From Muribaculaceae bacterium (GTDB lineage Bacteria; Bacteroidota; Bacteroidia; Bacteroidales; Muribaculaceae), in NCBI GenBank assembly GCA_029059965.1, contig JAIDUY010000092.1:1-24742 (forward strand): a DNA stretch of 24,742 nt, written 5' to 3'. Shown one piece after another: positions 14,077 through 23,500 of the stretch; the stretch's first letter is position 1; every line of letters begins with the position of its first letter. A model generated the notes under the pieces. It saw only the letters and a list, made by a program, of their open reading frames with translations, was not told the DNA's origin and did not search any database. Made by a program: the position numbers and the translations under genes.

Positions 14077-16383
14077 TTAGAGGAATTTGGGAGCTTTGAT
14101 GTTGAAGCCTAAGGACAGGCCGAAGTTGAACTTCCCGCGGGCGCCGTCGTAGTTGCCGTAGGCGGTGACGTTGGCGAAGGGCAGGCGGTAGTTTGCGGCG
14201 AGCTCGCCGTAGAAATGCACCGTGCCGAAGGTCTTGCCGTAGTGCGCGGTGCCTCCCTCGCCCTCGACGATGGGACGGACGGGCGCGAAGGCATAGGCGT
14301 TGAGGCGTAGGGTGAGATTCTCGCGCGGGACGAACACGGGCACGAGTCCTGCGGCGACATAGCTGTTGGCGCGGAAGCCTGCGCGGAAGCTGTTGTCGGA
14401 CGAGGGTGTGGGCGTGAAGCATGGCGCGGCACTCACGACGGCATAGTAGCTGTCGAAAAGCGGGCGCGTGGACAGAACGGCGCTGCCCTCGATGCCGAGC
14501 GACCACTTGCGGTCGAGTCCGAAGTACTTGCGCACGTCGGCATTGGCCTGCACCCATGTGCGGCGTAGGTCGGTGTCCTTGGCCTGCGGCATGGTTCGCG
14601 GGTGGAAGTGCGTCTTGCCGCCCGCGAAAGCGGCTCCGGCGCCGAGCTGCAGGCCGGTGGTGGGATAGGACTCGTCGTCGAGTGTGGATGTGTTGTAGCG
14701 CACGAAGACCTGGCCGAGATTCATCTTGAAAGCATCGCGGCCGGTGGCACGGTCGTCATAGTCGGGCAAGCCGACGAAGGTGTTGTTGAGGTGTCCGAAG
14801 CCTGCGCCGGCGTCAAGGCTGCCGCTGCGCCCCGCGGCGATGGCGAAGCCCGTCTTGGCGTAGTACTGATGCTCGGCCACCGACGAGGATTCGTCGTCGT
14901 GCAGGAAGAAGCGGTCGGCCTGCGGATAGCGGCGCCTCTGCGCCACGGCCTCGAGGAAGAAGGCCGAGGGCAGCGCCGTGTGCAGAAAGACGCTGCCGCG
15001 GAACATGCCGGCCATGTAGCTCTGTCCGAGCCATGCCTCGAGCGAGGTATTGACGGAGCTGAAGCTGAAGCTGCGGTAAGAGGCGCTCAGATAGAGGAAG
15101 CTGTTGGTGGTGCTGGTGAGGTAGCCGCCTATGCCGGCGCTGAATCGTGGCTTGACCTGCGTGGCTATGTCGAGAGTATACAGGCCGGTGAGGGGGTTGT
15201 AGGTGCTTGTGGTGCGCAGCATGGAGAACTTGCCCGACGACAGGGCGCGGTAGTATGCCAGGCGGGCTGTCTCGATGCCGATGGTGTCGCGGCCGTGGCG
15301 AGGTTCGAACAGATAGCGCACATAGGCGTTCTGTCCCTTTGTTCCGCCGTGTACCATTACGGCATCGAAGCGCATGGGCGGAGTGGCGGCCTTGAAGGCG
15401 GCGCGGCGTGCCGCCACGTCGGCCTCGGGACGGCGCGCGCGGACACGGGACTTTACCGAGTCCATCATCTCCATGGCCCGGTCGTAGCCGCGCTGACAGA
15501 TGGCCTCGGCCTGCGGGAAGTCGAGCAGGCCGAAGTCGGACAGGTCGATGTGTATGCGCATCCCCTCGTTCCGGGGCACCTCATAGTCCTGAGGCTCCAT
15601 CACGAGCAGTTCGAGCTGACGCAGATAGGAGTTGGGCTCGCCGCTGTCCGGTGTGCTGACGTCGATGCCTAAAATCATGTCGGGACGGAAGTCGGTCCTC
15701 ATCACGTCGACAGGGAAATTGTCGTAGATGCCGCCGTCGTAGAGGATGGTGCCGTCGATGCGCGGCGGCTGAAAAATCAGCGGGAAGCTCATCGAGGCGT
15801 GCACGCTGTGGGCGAGGTCGCCCGAGCGCATGACGTGCGGGCGGCGCGCCGCCACGTCGGAAGCCACGCAGCGGAAGGGCACCATCAGGCGCGAGAAGTC
15901 GCCGCCGCACTGCGCCGAGTATGCCCCGAAAATCTGGGTGAAACCGAAGTCCATGGGCATGGGGTTGATGAGGCTCTGGGGATTGAACACGGTGTCGGAC
16001 GCGGCGCTGCCACCGACGGGAAGGCTGAAAATACGCGGGCTCGCAGGCTCGCGCGTGAAGTAGTATTCCAACGAGGGGTCGGTGCGTCCCGTCGACAGAT
16101 AGCCGAAGTAGGGGCTGGTCAGCAGGGCCATCATCTCCTCGGGCGAATAGCCGCAGACGTAGAGGGCGCCGACGATGGCTCCCATGCTCGTTCCGGTCAC
16201 ATAGTCGATGGGTATGCCGTTCTCCTCGAAGGCCTTGATGACGCCGATATGGGCTATGCCCTTGGCGCCGCCACCGCTGAGAACGAGACCGACCGACTGC
16301 TCACCCCGCGTTCCGGCCGGGAACGCGGGGAGCATGGTCAGAAATAATAGCAAAAAGAGAAACGTGCACTTAATAGCCCTCAT
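14077..16383 (-). CDS. Patatin-like phospholipase fused to an outer-membrane beta-barrel
   Basis: The ATG at 16383 gives 768 residues starting with a signal peptide (RAIKCTFLFLLLFLTMLPAFPAG). The patatin domain follows: oxyanion loop GGGAKG (37-42), nucleophile S66 in GTSMG and the dyad Asp D216 in DGGIYDNFP. These residues define a Ser-Asp lipid acyl hydrolase. The region after about residue 350 (FDAVMVHGGTKGQNAYVRYLF) looks like a POTRA-type domain, and roughly 400-768 has amphipathic strands ending FNFGLSLGFNIKAPKFL, as in a BamA/TamA-like barrel. This architecture resembles PlpD, the type Vd autotransporter, where the barrel anchors or exports the lipase. It is the first gene of the minus-strand unit. 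Lipid substrate and cellular side are unknown. Confidence 0.87.
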   Translation of the reverse strand: MRAIKCTFLFLLLFLTMLPAFPAGTRGEQSVGLVLSGGGAKGIAHIGVIKAFEENGIPIDYVTGTSMGAIVGALYVCGYSPEEMMALLTSPYFGYLSTGRTDPSLEYYFTREPASPRIFSLPVGGSAASDTVFNPQSLINPMPMDFGFTQIFGAYSAQCGGDFSRLMVPFRCVASDVAARRPHVMRSGDLAHSVHASMSFPLIFQPPRIDGTILYDGGIYDNFPVDVMRTDFRPDMILGIDVSTPDSGEPNSYLRQLELLVMEPQDYEVPRNEGMRIHIDLSDFGLLDFPQAEAICQRGYDRAMEMMDSVKSRVRARRPEADVAARRAAFKAATPPMRFDAVMVHGGTKGQNAYVRYLFEPRHGRDTIGIETARLAYYRALSSGKFSMLRTTSTYNPLTGLYTLDIATQVKPRFSAGIGGYLTSTTNSFLYLSASYRSFSFSSVNTSLEAWLGQSYMAGMFRGSVFLHTALPSAFFLEAVAQRRRYPQADRFFLHDDESSSVAEHQYYAKTGFAIAAGRSGSLDAGAGFGHLNNTFVGLPDYDDRATGRDAFKMNLGQVFVRYNTSTLDDESYPTTGLQLGAGAAFAGGKTHFHPRTMPQAKDTDLRRTWVQANADVRKYFGLDRKWSLGIEGSAVLSTRPLFDSYYAVVSAAPCFTPTPSSDNSFRAGFRANSYVAAGLVPVFVPRENLTLRLNAYAFAPVRPIVEGEGGTAHYGKTFGTVHFYGELAANYRLPFANVTAYGNYDGARGKFNFGLSLGFNIKAPKFL

Positions 16384-16506
16384 GGATGAATTATAACAGC
16401 TGAAAGTCGTGATGAACTTACAACGGACATGGCGGCACAAAAGTTCAGCTTCGGCCGCACGCCCCCGGAGGATGACCGTGAGTGGAAGATGCTGCGGGAC
16501 AGGCTC

Positions 16507-17727
16507 TCAGCTGCTGATGAAGCTGTCCTTGAATCCGAGGAAATAGAGCACGCCGTCGAGGCCTATGGTGCTGATACTCTGGCGGGCGGTCTGCTTCACC
16601 TTGGGCTTGGCGTGGAAGGCGATGCCGAGGCCGGCGGTGCTGAGCATGGGCAGATCGTTGGCGCCGTCGCCCACGGCGATGGTCTGGGCGATGTCGATTT
16701 TCTCGACCTGCGCTATTATGCGCAGCAGCTCGGCCTTGCGCTTGCCGTCGACGATGTCGCCGAGGTGACGGCCGGTGAGCTTGCCGTCGCACACCTCCAG
16801 CTCGTTGGCATAGACGTAGTCGAAGCCGAATCGTTCCTTGAGATAATTGCCGAAGTAGGTGAATCCGCCCGACAGGATTGCGGTCTTGTAGCCGGTGCGC
16901 TTGAGCACGGCCATCATGCGCTCGAGGCCCTCGGTGATGGGCAGATGCTCGGCAATGTCGCGCATCACGCTCTCGTCGAGTCCCTTGAGCAGGGCCACGC
17001 GGCGCTTGAAGCTCTCGCAGAAGTCGATTTCGCCGCGCATGGCGCTCTCGGTGATGGCGCGCACCTCGGCGCCGACACCGGCGCGGTCGGCCAGCTCGTC
17101 GATGACTTCGGTCTCGATGAGGGTGGAGTCCATATCGAAGCATATCAGGCGGCGGCAGCGGCGGAACACGTTGTCCTCCTGCAGCGAGATGTCGAATTCC
17201 TCCTTCTGGCTAAGCTCGAGGAAGCGTGCGCGCATGGCGTTGACGTCCACGGGATTGCCGCGCACGGAGAACTCGACGCAGCTCTTGCTGCGGGGTTCCT
17301 CGTCGTCGCCGAGGGGCTGGCGGCCTGTCAGGCGCTGTATGCCGTCGATGTTGAGCTTCTGACGCGCTATCTCGTCGGTGACGGCGGCGATGTGGCGCGC
17401 GGTGAGGCGGCGTCCGAGGATGGTGATGATCCAGCGGTTCTTGCCCTGGCGCGACACCCAGGCCTCGTAGTCCTCGACCGACACGGGCGAGAAGCGGATG
17501 GACACGTTCAGCTCGTAGCACTTGAAGAGCAGGTCCTTCATGATGTCGCCGGAGCGTTCGTTGGTGGTGCGGAACAGAATGCCCAGCGAGAGGGAGTGGT
17601 GGATGTCGGCCTGGCCGATGTCGAGTATCTGTGCGTCGTGGCGCGCGAGGATGTCGGTCAGCGCCGATGTCACGCCGGGGCGGTCGGAGCCCGAGATGTT
17701 GACGAGGATAAGTTCTATGTCGTTCAT
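16507..17727 (-). CDS. serB: Phosphoserine phosphatase with two N-terminal ACT domains
   Basis: A 406-residue cytosolic HAD-family enzyme releasing serine from phosphoserine, the last step of the phosphorylated serine pathway. Residues 1-90 (ELILVNISGSDRPGVTSALTDIL) form an ACT domain, and a second ACT-like region covers about 95-180. The HAD motif I is CFDMDSTLIE with nucleophile D198 and acid/base D200. Motif II lies in TAILSGGFTYFGNYL and motif IV in AVGDGANDLPMLSTAGLGIAFHAKP. Two-ACT SerB proteins of this size occur in mycobacteria and Bacteroidota, where ACT domains can mediate serine inhibition. It has its own likely promoter. No terminator is visible between it and the patatin gene 123 bases downstream, so read-through is possible. 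Confidence 0.93.
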   Translation of the reverse strand: MNDIELILVNISGSDRPGVTSALTDILARHDAQILDIGQADIHHSLSLGILFRTTNERSGDIMKDLLFKCYELNVSIRFSPVSVEDYEAWVSRQGKNRWIITILGRRLTARHIAAVTDEIARQKLNIDGIQRLTGRQPLGDDEEPRSKSCVEFSVRGNPVDVNAMRARFLELSQKEEFDISLQEDNVFRRCRRLICFDMDSTLIETEVIDELADRAGVGAEVRAITESAMRGEIDFCESFKRRVALLKGLDESVMRDIAEHLPITEGLERMMAVLKRTGYKTAILSGGFTYFGNYLKERFGFDYVYANELEVCDGKLTGRHLGDIVDGKRKAELLRIIAQVEKIDIAQTIAVGDGANDLPMLSTAGLGIAFHAKPKVKQTARQSISTIGLDGVLYFLGFKDSFISS

Positions 17728-17795
17728 AATTATGGTGCCGGGCCCCGGGGAACCGTATGGCGGACGGGGCGGCGTAAGTCATGTTGTTCAGACTG

Positions 17796-17827
17796 CAAAA
17801 TAACACAAAAAACTTGTGCTGTGCAAG
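17796..17827 (-). promoter_or_regulatory. Likely serB promoter
   Basis: On the minus strand CTTG (17827-17824), 20 bases, then TTATTTTG (17803-17796). Each box differs from the Bacteroides consensus (TTTG; TAnnTTTG) by one base, and the spacing is ideal. It starts transcription about 60 bases before the serB ATG and lies just downstream of the susD terminator. Confidence 0.5.
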
Positions 17828-17845
17828 CGAATGACGGACGGCATG

Positions 17846-17882
17846 AAAAAACAGACGGCGCACCCGCTGTGGATGCGCCGTC
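17846..17882 (-). terminator. Rho-independent terminator of the susC-susD operon
   Basis: GACGGCGCA (17854-17862) pairs with TGCGCCGTC (17874-17882) around an 11-base loop. On the minus strand the stem is followed by CTG and six T residues (17851-17846). It lies 36 bases past the susD stop codon. Confidence 0.9.
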
Positions 17883-17918
17883 CGAATTTATCGGGATTTC
17901 AGAAATCCTTGCTGTCGA

Positions 17919-19622
17919 TTACCAGCCGGGGTTCTGAGTCAGCTTCTCGTTCAGACCGATCTGGTCGGAGGGGATGGGATAGAAGTACTGGCGATCCTCC
18001 CACACACGGGCCTGACCGTAGGTGCAGTCGAGATAACCGTTCTTGAAGGCGGTGTCGATATTGGTTTCAGGAACCATGGAGATGTTGGCGCCCTGGAATA
18101 CGGCGGCTACACCACGGTCGGTCGAGATTTTCTCGAGACGGTGCCAGCGAACGAGGTCCCAGTAGCGGATGCCGTCGTCCATCATGAGCTCGTTGCGGCG
18201 GCAACGGCGGATCTCCCAGAGGAGGCTGGAAACGCCGTCATGGTTGGCGGGGTCGTTGATGCCGTTGAGGAGTGCGAGAGTAGGAGCAACGGTGAATCCG
18301 GCGCGGTCCCACAGAGGCTTCATGTAGGTGGTGAGGTCGGCGTCGGACAGAGTGCCGAGTTCGGCCTTGGCCTCGAGGATGGCGAGGTACAGGCGGGCGC
18401 CCCAGAAGAGGGGTGCGCAGTTGTACTGCTTGTTGGCGGTGGTGTTGTCGCTGTTGGGGAGTGTCCAGTTGTCATACTTGGCCACGCCGTAGCCGGTCAT
18501 GGACCACATGGGGGCGGTGTTGGGGCCTGCCCACTGGCCACCCTGGAAAATCAGATGGTCGTAGGTGGTCATGGCCAGACGCTGGTCGCGAACCTCGAGG
18601 AGGTTGGCGATGGAGACGGTCTTGGTGTCGGCGTCGTATACACCGGCATCGCCTGTGGCCAGAGTACCGTTGAGCATGAGGAAGCTGTCGAAAGCGTCGC
18701 GGGTGATACCGGCGATACCGTCGGAAGCGGAGCTGTAGTCGCCTGTGGAGTGCATGAGCACGTCCTTCTCGTAGGCCTTCATGAAGATGACTTCCTGGTT
18801 GTTGGTGAGGCCGTCGTAGCCGCCACCTGCGGTGCGGAAGCTCTTGTAGAGGCTGGTGTAGTCGCTGCACATGGGATAGCGGGCGGCGATAGCCTCACCG
18901 GCGGTAACGACATATCCGAACCATGTCTTGGCGCGGGCGTCGTCCTTCTGGTGATAGCGGGCGTAGGAACCTTCGTAGAGGCAGATTTCAGCCTTTACAG
19001 CCTGGGCGAGGTCTTTGGAGAACTCGGTCTTGGAGGACTGCAGGGCGATGTTGTCCACAGCATAGTTGATGTCGGCGAGAACGAAGTCCATGACGGTATT
19101 GCGGGCAATACGGGGACCATAGAGTTCTTCGGTGTCGGCGGGGTCGAGAGCGCGGTCCACCAGAGGCACATCACCGTACTTCTTCACGAGGTCGAAGTAC
19201 TGGCGGGCACGGTGCATGCGTGCCTGGGCGATGAAATTGGCCTTTTCGCTTTCGGAGAGGGTGCTGCCCTCGACGCCGGCGATAATCAGGTTGGCGCGGC
19301 GGATTTCGGTATAGGGTCCGCTCCAGTTGGAGGAAGCGGTGGGCACGTTCTGGTTGTTCCAGTTGGTCATCGAAGTACGGCCGCACTGGTCATCGGACAG
19401 AGTGGTGAAGTAGAAAGCACCGCTGCCGGTGGCGTTACCGTAGCCCAGATAGTCTTCGTAGAAGTAGTTTACCTGGTTCTGGACGTTGACGGGGTTGTTC
19501 CAGAAGGAGGCGTTTACGACCTGCTGCGACAGGGGGTAGCGGTTGTCATCCAGGAAGTCGTCGCAACCTGTGAGGGCTACACCTGCGAGAGCGAGCGCGC
19601 TGAGAATATATAACTTTTTCAT
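17919..19622 (-). CDS. SusD/RagB-family surface glycan-binding lipoprotein
   Basis: A 567-residue lipoprotein with lipobox LTGC (Cys20) followed by DDFLDDN, a surface-export-like acidic stretch common in Bacteroidota. The N-terminal TPR-bearing region (YTEIRRANLIIAGVEG, then FIAQARMHRARQYFDLVKKYGDVPLVDRAL) and the C-terminal EIRRCRRNELMMDDGIRYWDLVRWHRL, YPIPSDQIGLN and terminal LTQNPGW are diagnostic of the SusD/RagB family. SusD proteins form a lid on the partner SusC and capture a ligand, usually a glycan but sometimes peptides. It follows susC by 22 bases. No hydrolase gene accompanies the pair in this window, so the substrate cannot be proposed. Confidence 0.95.
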   Translation of the reverse strand: MKKLYILSALALAGVALTGCDDFLDDNRYPLSQQVVNASFWNNPVNVQNQVNYFYEDYLGYGNATGSGAFYFTTLSDDQCGRTSMTNWNNQNVPTASSNWSGPYTEIRRANLIIAGVEGSTLSESEKANFIAQARMHRARQYFDLVKKYGDVPLVDRALDPADTEELYGPRIARNTVMDFVLADINYAVDNIALQSSKTEFSKDLAQAVKAEICLYEGSYARYHQKDDARAKTWFGYVVTAGEAIAARYPMCSDYTSLYKSFRTAGGGYDGLTNNQEVIFMKAYEKDVLMHSTGDYSSASDGIAGITRDAFDSFLMLNGTLATGDAGVYDADTKTVSIANLLEVRDQRLAMTTYDHLIFQGGQWAGPNTAPMWSMTGYGVAKYDNWTLPNSDNTTANKQYNCAPLFWGARLYLAILEAKAELGTLSDADLTTYMKPLWDRAGFTVAPTLALLNGINDPANHDGVSSLLWEIRRCRRNELMMDDGIRYWDLVRWHRLEKISTDRGVAAVFQGANISMVPETNIDTAFKNGYLDCTYGQARVWEDRQYFYPIPSDQIGLNEKLTQNPGW

Positions 19623-19644
19623 TTGTTGTTCTTCGTTTTAGGAA

Positions 19645-22600
19645 TTAGAAAGTAACCTGAACACCGAAGGAGAATGTGCGCTGCAGAGGCACTGTGCGGC
19701 CGAATGTACCGTTATCGCTGTCGGTGCCCTGTACGCTCGAACCGGAAGAGGTCGTCATTTCGGGGTCGAGCTGGTACTTGCCTGCGCCGTTGTGCAGGAA
19801 GCATACGTTGTCAGCCGAGAAGTACAGACGTGCCTTCTGGATGAGAGCCTTGCGGGTGAGTTCCACGGGGAGGGTATAGCCGAAGGTGATGTTCTTCAGA
19901 CGGAGGTAGGCAAGGCTGGTGAGGTACTTGCTCTGGGGGTAGAAGTTGTACTGGCCACGGCCGATGTAACCGACAACGCCGATGCCACAGTTCTTGGAGT
20001 ACATGCGGGGATAGTCGTAGTCCTGGTTGATGTCAGCCGAGAGGATTTCGCCGCCGGACAGACCGTCTGCATATTCAACCTTGTTGTAGCTGAGCTGGTT
20101 GGTGAAGGTACCGTAAGCGGACTGAGCCATAGGAATGATGGTGGAGCCGGTAGCCCACATGTCGCGCTTGCCTACACCCTGGAAGAAGAGGTCGAGGTCG
20201 AAGCCTTTCCATGCACCGCCGATGCGGAAGGAGTATTCGTAGCGGGGAAGTGCGTTACCGATAACCTTGAGGTCACCGTGGTTCTCGAGGGTGCGGTCGC
20301 CGGCATCGATCTTGCCGTCGCCGTTGAGGTCGGCGAACTTGACGTCGCCGGGGCCGTAGTGGAAGTCACCGGTTTCGAGGTAGGTCTGGTCGGCTACGCC
20401 GGGGTTGGGAACGTAGCGGCCGACGCCTTTGTCAGCGGTGGGATCCCAGTGGAAGTCGTCCATGGTGAAGTAGCGCTCGGTCTCGAAGCCCCAGATGTCG
20501 CCGTAGTAACCGCCGGGGGTGAAGTATGCGTTGGAGTTGGCGCTGTAGGTAGGATTGTAGGAGTAGATGGTGCCTTTGGGGTTCTGCCACTTGGAAATCT
20601 TGGTGCGGGCATCACCGATGTTGAAGGTAGCGTATACGTCGGCATCGCCGAAGCTGTGGTTCCAGTTGATGGAGAGTTCCCAGCCGCGGGTGCGGAGCTC
20701 GCCGCTGTTGGCAAGAGGAGCGGTAGCACCGAGCACTGCGGGATATTCCTGGCTGAGGCCGATCATGTCCTTGGTGTCGCGCTGGAACCAGTCGAAGCCG
20801 ATATTGAGGCTGTTATTGAAGAAGCCGAGGTCGATACCTACGTCAGTGGTGACGATGCGTTCCCATGTGAGGGTCGAGGATACCAGAGAGGGCATCGAGT
20901 ATTCGGCGATCTTCTGGTTGCCGGTCAGCCAGTGAATGTTGCCGGCAGAAACCTGGGAGGCGCGGGGCAGATAGAGATAGGAACCTACGGTGGGATTGCC
21001 TACGTGGCCGTAGGAAGCACGGATCTTACCGTTGCTCCACCAGCTCTTGACGGGCTCGAAGTAGTTTTCTTCGGAGAAGCGGTAGCCTACGGAACCCGAG
21101 GGGAAGAATGCCCACTGGTCGTTTGCGGGGAAGGAGGACGAACCGTCGTAGCGGCCGTTGAACTCTACCAGGTAGATGCCCTTGTAGTCGTAGTTGATAC
21201 GGCCGAAGAAACCGGTGGTGGCGCTGGTGAAGTGCTCGGCGCTGGTCGAGTAGTTGGTGCCGTCGGTAAGGTTGAGGTTAGGCAGCTGGTAGTCTACCAG
21301 ACCGTTGCGCTGGGCGTAGAAGTAGCGGCTTGCGCTGCGTTCGCCTGTCCAGCCGAGCATAACCTTGAGGTTGTGTGCGTCGGCGAAGGTCTTGCTGTAT
21401 GTACCGAATACGTTGGCTGTCCAGTTGGTGTAGCGGCGTGCGCTCTCGGCAGCGTATGTACCGGTCTGTGAGTAGGTTGTCCAGGTAGCGGGCGAAGCCT
21501 GACCGGAAGTCCACTGCGAGTACATGGTGAAGGGCAGACGGGCGTCGTCGCTGTTCATGTTGCGCAGAGTGTAGGTGTAGTCGGCCTGCAGCTGGAATCC
21601 GGGGAAGAGGTCGGCGATCATGTATGCCTGCATACGGGTCTGGGCGGTGGTGGTGGTGCCGTTGTAACCGTTCTGGCGATAGGTGATCTCATTGCGGAAG
21701 CCCATGGGGTTGCCATCGGGATCGATGATGTAGCCGTAGTTCTCGAACTGCGAGGGGAAGCGCCATACGTACTGGTAGGCGTTACGTGCCGACAGGTGGG
21801 GCGAGGTGTATTCGCGCTGCGAGAAGTTGAAGCGTGCACCGGCGCGCAGCCACTTGAAAATCTTGGTGTCGATGCTGGCGTTGGCCATGTAGCGGTTCAT
21901 CTTGTCGGGATTGTAGCGCCAGAGACCTTCGCGGCCGTCATAGCCGAAGGACACGCGGTAGTTGGTGTTGCCGCTGCGGCCTTCGAGGCTCACGTTGTGC
22001 TTCTGCGAGAATGCGGGTTTGAAGAGGGTCTTGCGAACGTCCCAGTCTGCATAGGAGAGCCATTCGTTCGACTTGAAGCCGGCATCATAGTTCCAGCCTG
22101 CCAGGCCTGCGGGCATCTGACGGTTGTTGGGGTCGGGGCAGTAGTAGTCGCCGACGTTGTCCCATCCGGTGAAGGGATGGAGCTCTACGAGCGAGGTGTA
22201 CTGCTTGCCGCCGTGCTGCTGGGCCCATGCCTGAGCGAAGGGAAGAAGTTCGGAATAGTACATACCGAAGATTTCCTCGTCGCGGCCGGGACGGCCGTCG
22301 TCCATGGCAACCAGAAGGTTGTTGACGGTGGTATTGAATTCGGGAAGGACGGTAGCGGTGCCCCAGCCGAAGTTGTTGTTGTAGTTAACGGATACCTTGT
22401 CGAGGGTGTCGGCGTTCTTGGTGGTCACGAGGATCACACCGAAGGCTGCGCGGCTACCGTAGATAGCGGAAGACGAAGCGTCCTTGAGTACGGAAATCGA
22501 CTCGATATCCTCGGCGTTGACGAAGGAAAGGTCGTCGACAGGCACACCGTCGACAACAATCAGAGGCGACGAAGTGTGGCTGTTGGAGAGCGTTCCGACG

Positions 22601-23139
22601 CCACGGATGTTGATGGTGGGATTGGAGGAGATGTCACCGTTGGCACTGGTGATGGTCAGGCCGGGAACGGCACCCTGGAGAGCCTTGGCCACGTCGGTGA
22701 CGGGGCGGCTTTCCATAGTGCGGGCAACGTCGACGGTGGCGACGGCGCCGGTAAGGTTGGCACGCTTCTGCGAACCGTAGCCGATGGCAACGAGTTCGTT
22801 AAGCATTTCGGTTGTGGGCTGGAGATAGACGGTCATATCGGCGGCTGCACGCTGTTCGACAGGCTTGTAGCCGACGTAGCTAATCTGGAGAATGGCTCCG
22901 GCGGGCACGCGCAGTGTGAAGTGACAAAAGGCATCGGTGGCGGCGGCGATGCCGGCAACACCCTTTTGAACTACGGAAGCACCGATGACGGGCTCGTTGT
23001 TCTCATCGAGGACGGTACCTGTGATAGCGGTGACCGTTTGACTCTGCGACTGAGGTTCGGGAGCGGCCTGAGCGGAGAAGGTTCCCAGCATAGGCATTCC
23101 GGCCATCAGAAGCATTGTCACAAATAGATGCTTTCTCAT
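19645..23139 (-). CDS. SusC/RagA-family TonB-dependent transporter
   Basis: A 1164-residue outer-membrane protein. A signal peptide (to about 25) is followed by a carboxypeptidase-D-regulatory-like beta-sandwich (TAITGTVLDENNEPVIGASVV..ILQISYVGYKP), a TonB-box-like stretch LNELVAIGYGSQKR, then the plug (VAKALQGAVPGLTITS, NIRGVGTLS, PLIVVDGVPVDDL, LKDASSSAIYGSRAAFGVILVTTK) and a 22-strand barrel ending PLQRTFSFGVQVTF. There is no STN domain, so direct anti-sigma signalling is not expected. A calcium-loop-like DLNGDGKIDAGDRT appears near residue 940. It acts with the adjacent SusD as a ligand-gated pedal-bin importer. The usual T-D-x-D-G-x-F motif of the N-terminal domain reads TDAFCHF here, an odd change. 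Confidence 0.95.
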   Translation of the reverse strand: MRKHLFVTMLLMAGMPMLGTFSAQAAPEPQSQSQTVTAITGTVLDENNEPVIGASVVQKGVAGIAAATDAFCHFTLRVPAGAILQISYVGYKPVEQRAAADMTVYLQPTTEMLNELVAIGYGSQKRANLTGAVATVDVARTMESRPVTDVAKALQGAVPGLTITSANGDISSNPTINIRGVGTLSNSHTSSPLIVVDGVPVDDLSFVNAEDIESISVLKDASSSAIYGSRAAFGVILVTTKNADTLDKVSVNYNNNFGWGTATVLPEFNTTVNNLLVAMDDGRPGRDEEIFGMYYSELLPFAQAWAQQHGGKQYTSLVELHPFTGWDNVGDYYCPDPNNRQMPAGLAGWNYDAGFKSNEWLSYADWDVRKTLFKPAFSQKHNVSLEGRSGNTNYRVSFGYDGREGLWRYNPDKMNRYMANASIDTKIFKWLRAGARFNFSQREYTSPHLSARNAYQYVWRFPSQFENYGYIIDPDGNPMGFRNEITYRQNGYNGTTTTAQTRMQAYMIADLFPGFQLQADYTYTLRNMNSDDARLPFTMYSQWTSGQASPATWTTYSQTGTYAAESARRYTNWTANVFGTYSKTFADAHNLKVMLGWTGERSASRYFYAQRNGLVDYQLPNLNLTDGTNYSTSAEHFTSATTGFFGRINYDYKGIYLVEFNGRYDGSSSFPANDQWAFFPSGSVGYRFSEENYFEPVKSWWSNGKIRASYGHVGNPTVGSYLYLPRASQVSAGNIHWLTGNQKIAEYSMPSLVSSTLTWERIVTTDVGIDLGFFNNSLNIGFDWFQRDTKDMIGLSQEYPAVLGATAPLANSGELRTRGWELSINWNHSFGDADVYATFNIGDARTKISKWQNPKGTIYSYNPTYSANSNAYFTPGGYYGDIWGFETERYFTMDDFHWDPTADKGVGRYVPNPGVADQTYLETGDFHYGPGDVKFADLNGDGKIDAGDRTLENHGDLKVIGNALPRYEYSFRIGGAWKGFDLDLFFQGVGKRDMWATGSTIIPMAQSAYGTFTNQLSYNKVEYADGLSGGEILSADINQDYDYPRMYSKNCGIGVVGYIGRGQYNFYPQSKYLTSLAYLRLKNITFGYTLPVELTRKALIQKARLYFSADNVCFLHNGAGKYQLDPEMTTSSGSSVQGTDSDNGTFGRTVPLQRTFSFGVQVTF

Positions 23140-23284
23140 AAAGATGATTTGATGATTGAATTAGCGCAATCGGTTCGGGTGATGCCGCGGATTTCCCGAC
23201 AGGCGGGCCCTCTCCGTTTTCGATTATTCGTGTTGAGTTAGTTTTTCTTTTCTTTCTGTGTTTTAGATAATCATGGTTAGATTG

Positions 23285-23306
23285 TGCCGCCTATTAAAGT
23301 GCGGCA
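23285..23306 (-). other. Hairpin in the susC upstream region
   Basis: TGCCGC (23285-23290) pairs with GCGGCA (23301-23306) around a 10-base A/T-rich loop, and the flanking G23284/T23307 add a possible wobble pair. It lies about 145 bases upstream of the susC ATG in A/T-rich surroundings. It may act in the mRNA leader. No U-tract follows on either strand. Confidence 0.4.
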
Positions 23307-23500
23307 TCGGTCGGTGTGATGTTCTAATGTCTTAATAATGCGTTTTTTAGTTAAAATTTATGTATTGCCATCGTCAAAAGTGTATACTTTGACTGCGCTA
23401 ATTTAATTAAAGTTTTTAAATGAGGCTCATCACTTAACACTATTTAACCATCCCATAGCGGACAACAATGATACCCTTTAGGCCAACCGACAGGGATGCG

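Noticed and set aside
16429..16506. A plus-strand start (MAAQKFSFGRTPPEDDREWK) in the serB-patatin gap that looks somewhat protein-like.
   Set aside because: The frame has no stop in the gap and runs on for over 400 codons antisense to serB, where it is clear shadow sequence. No promoter is visible.
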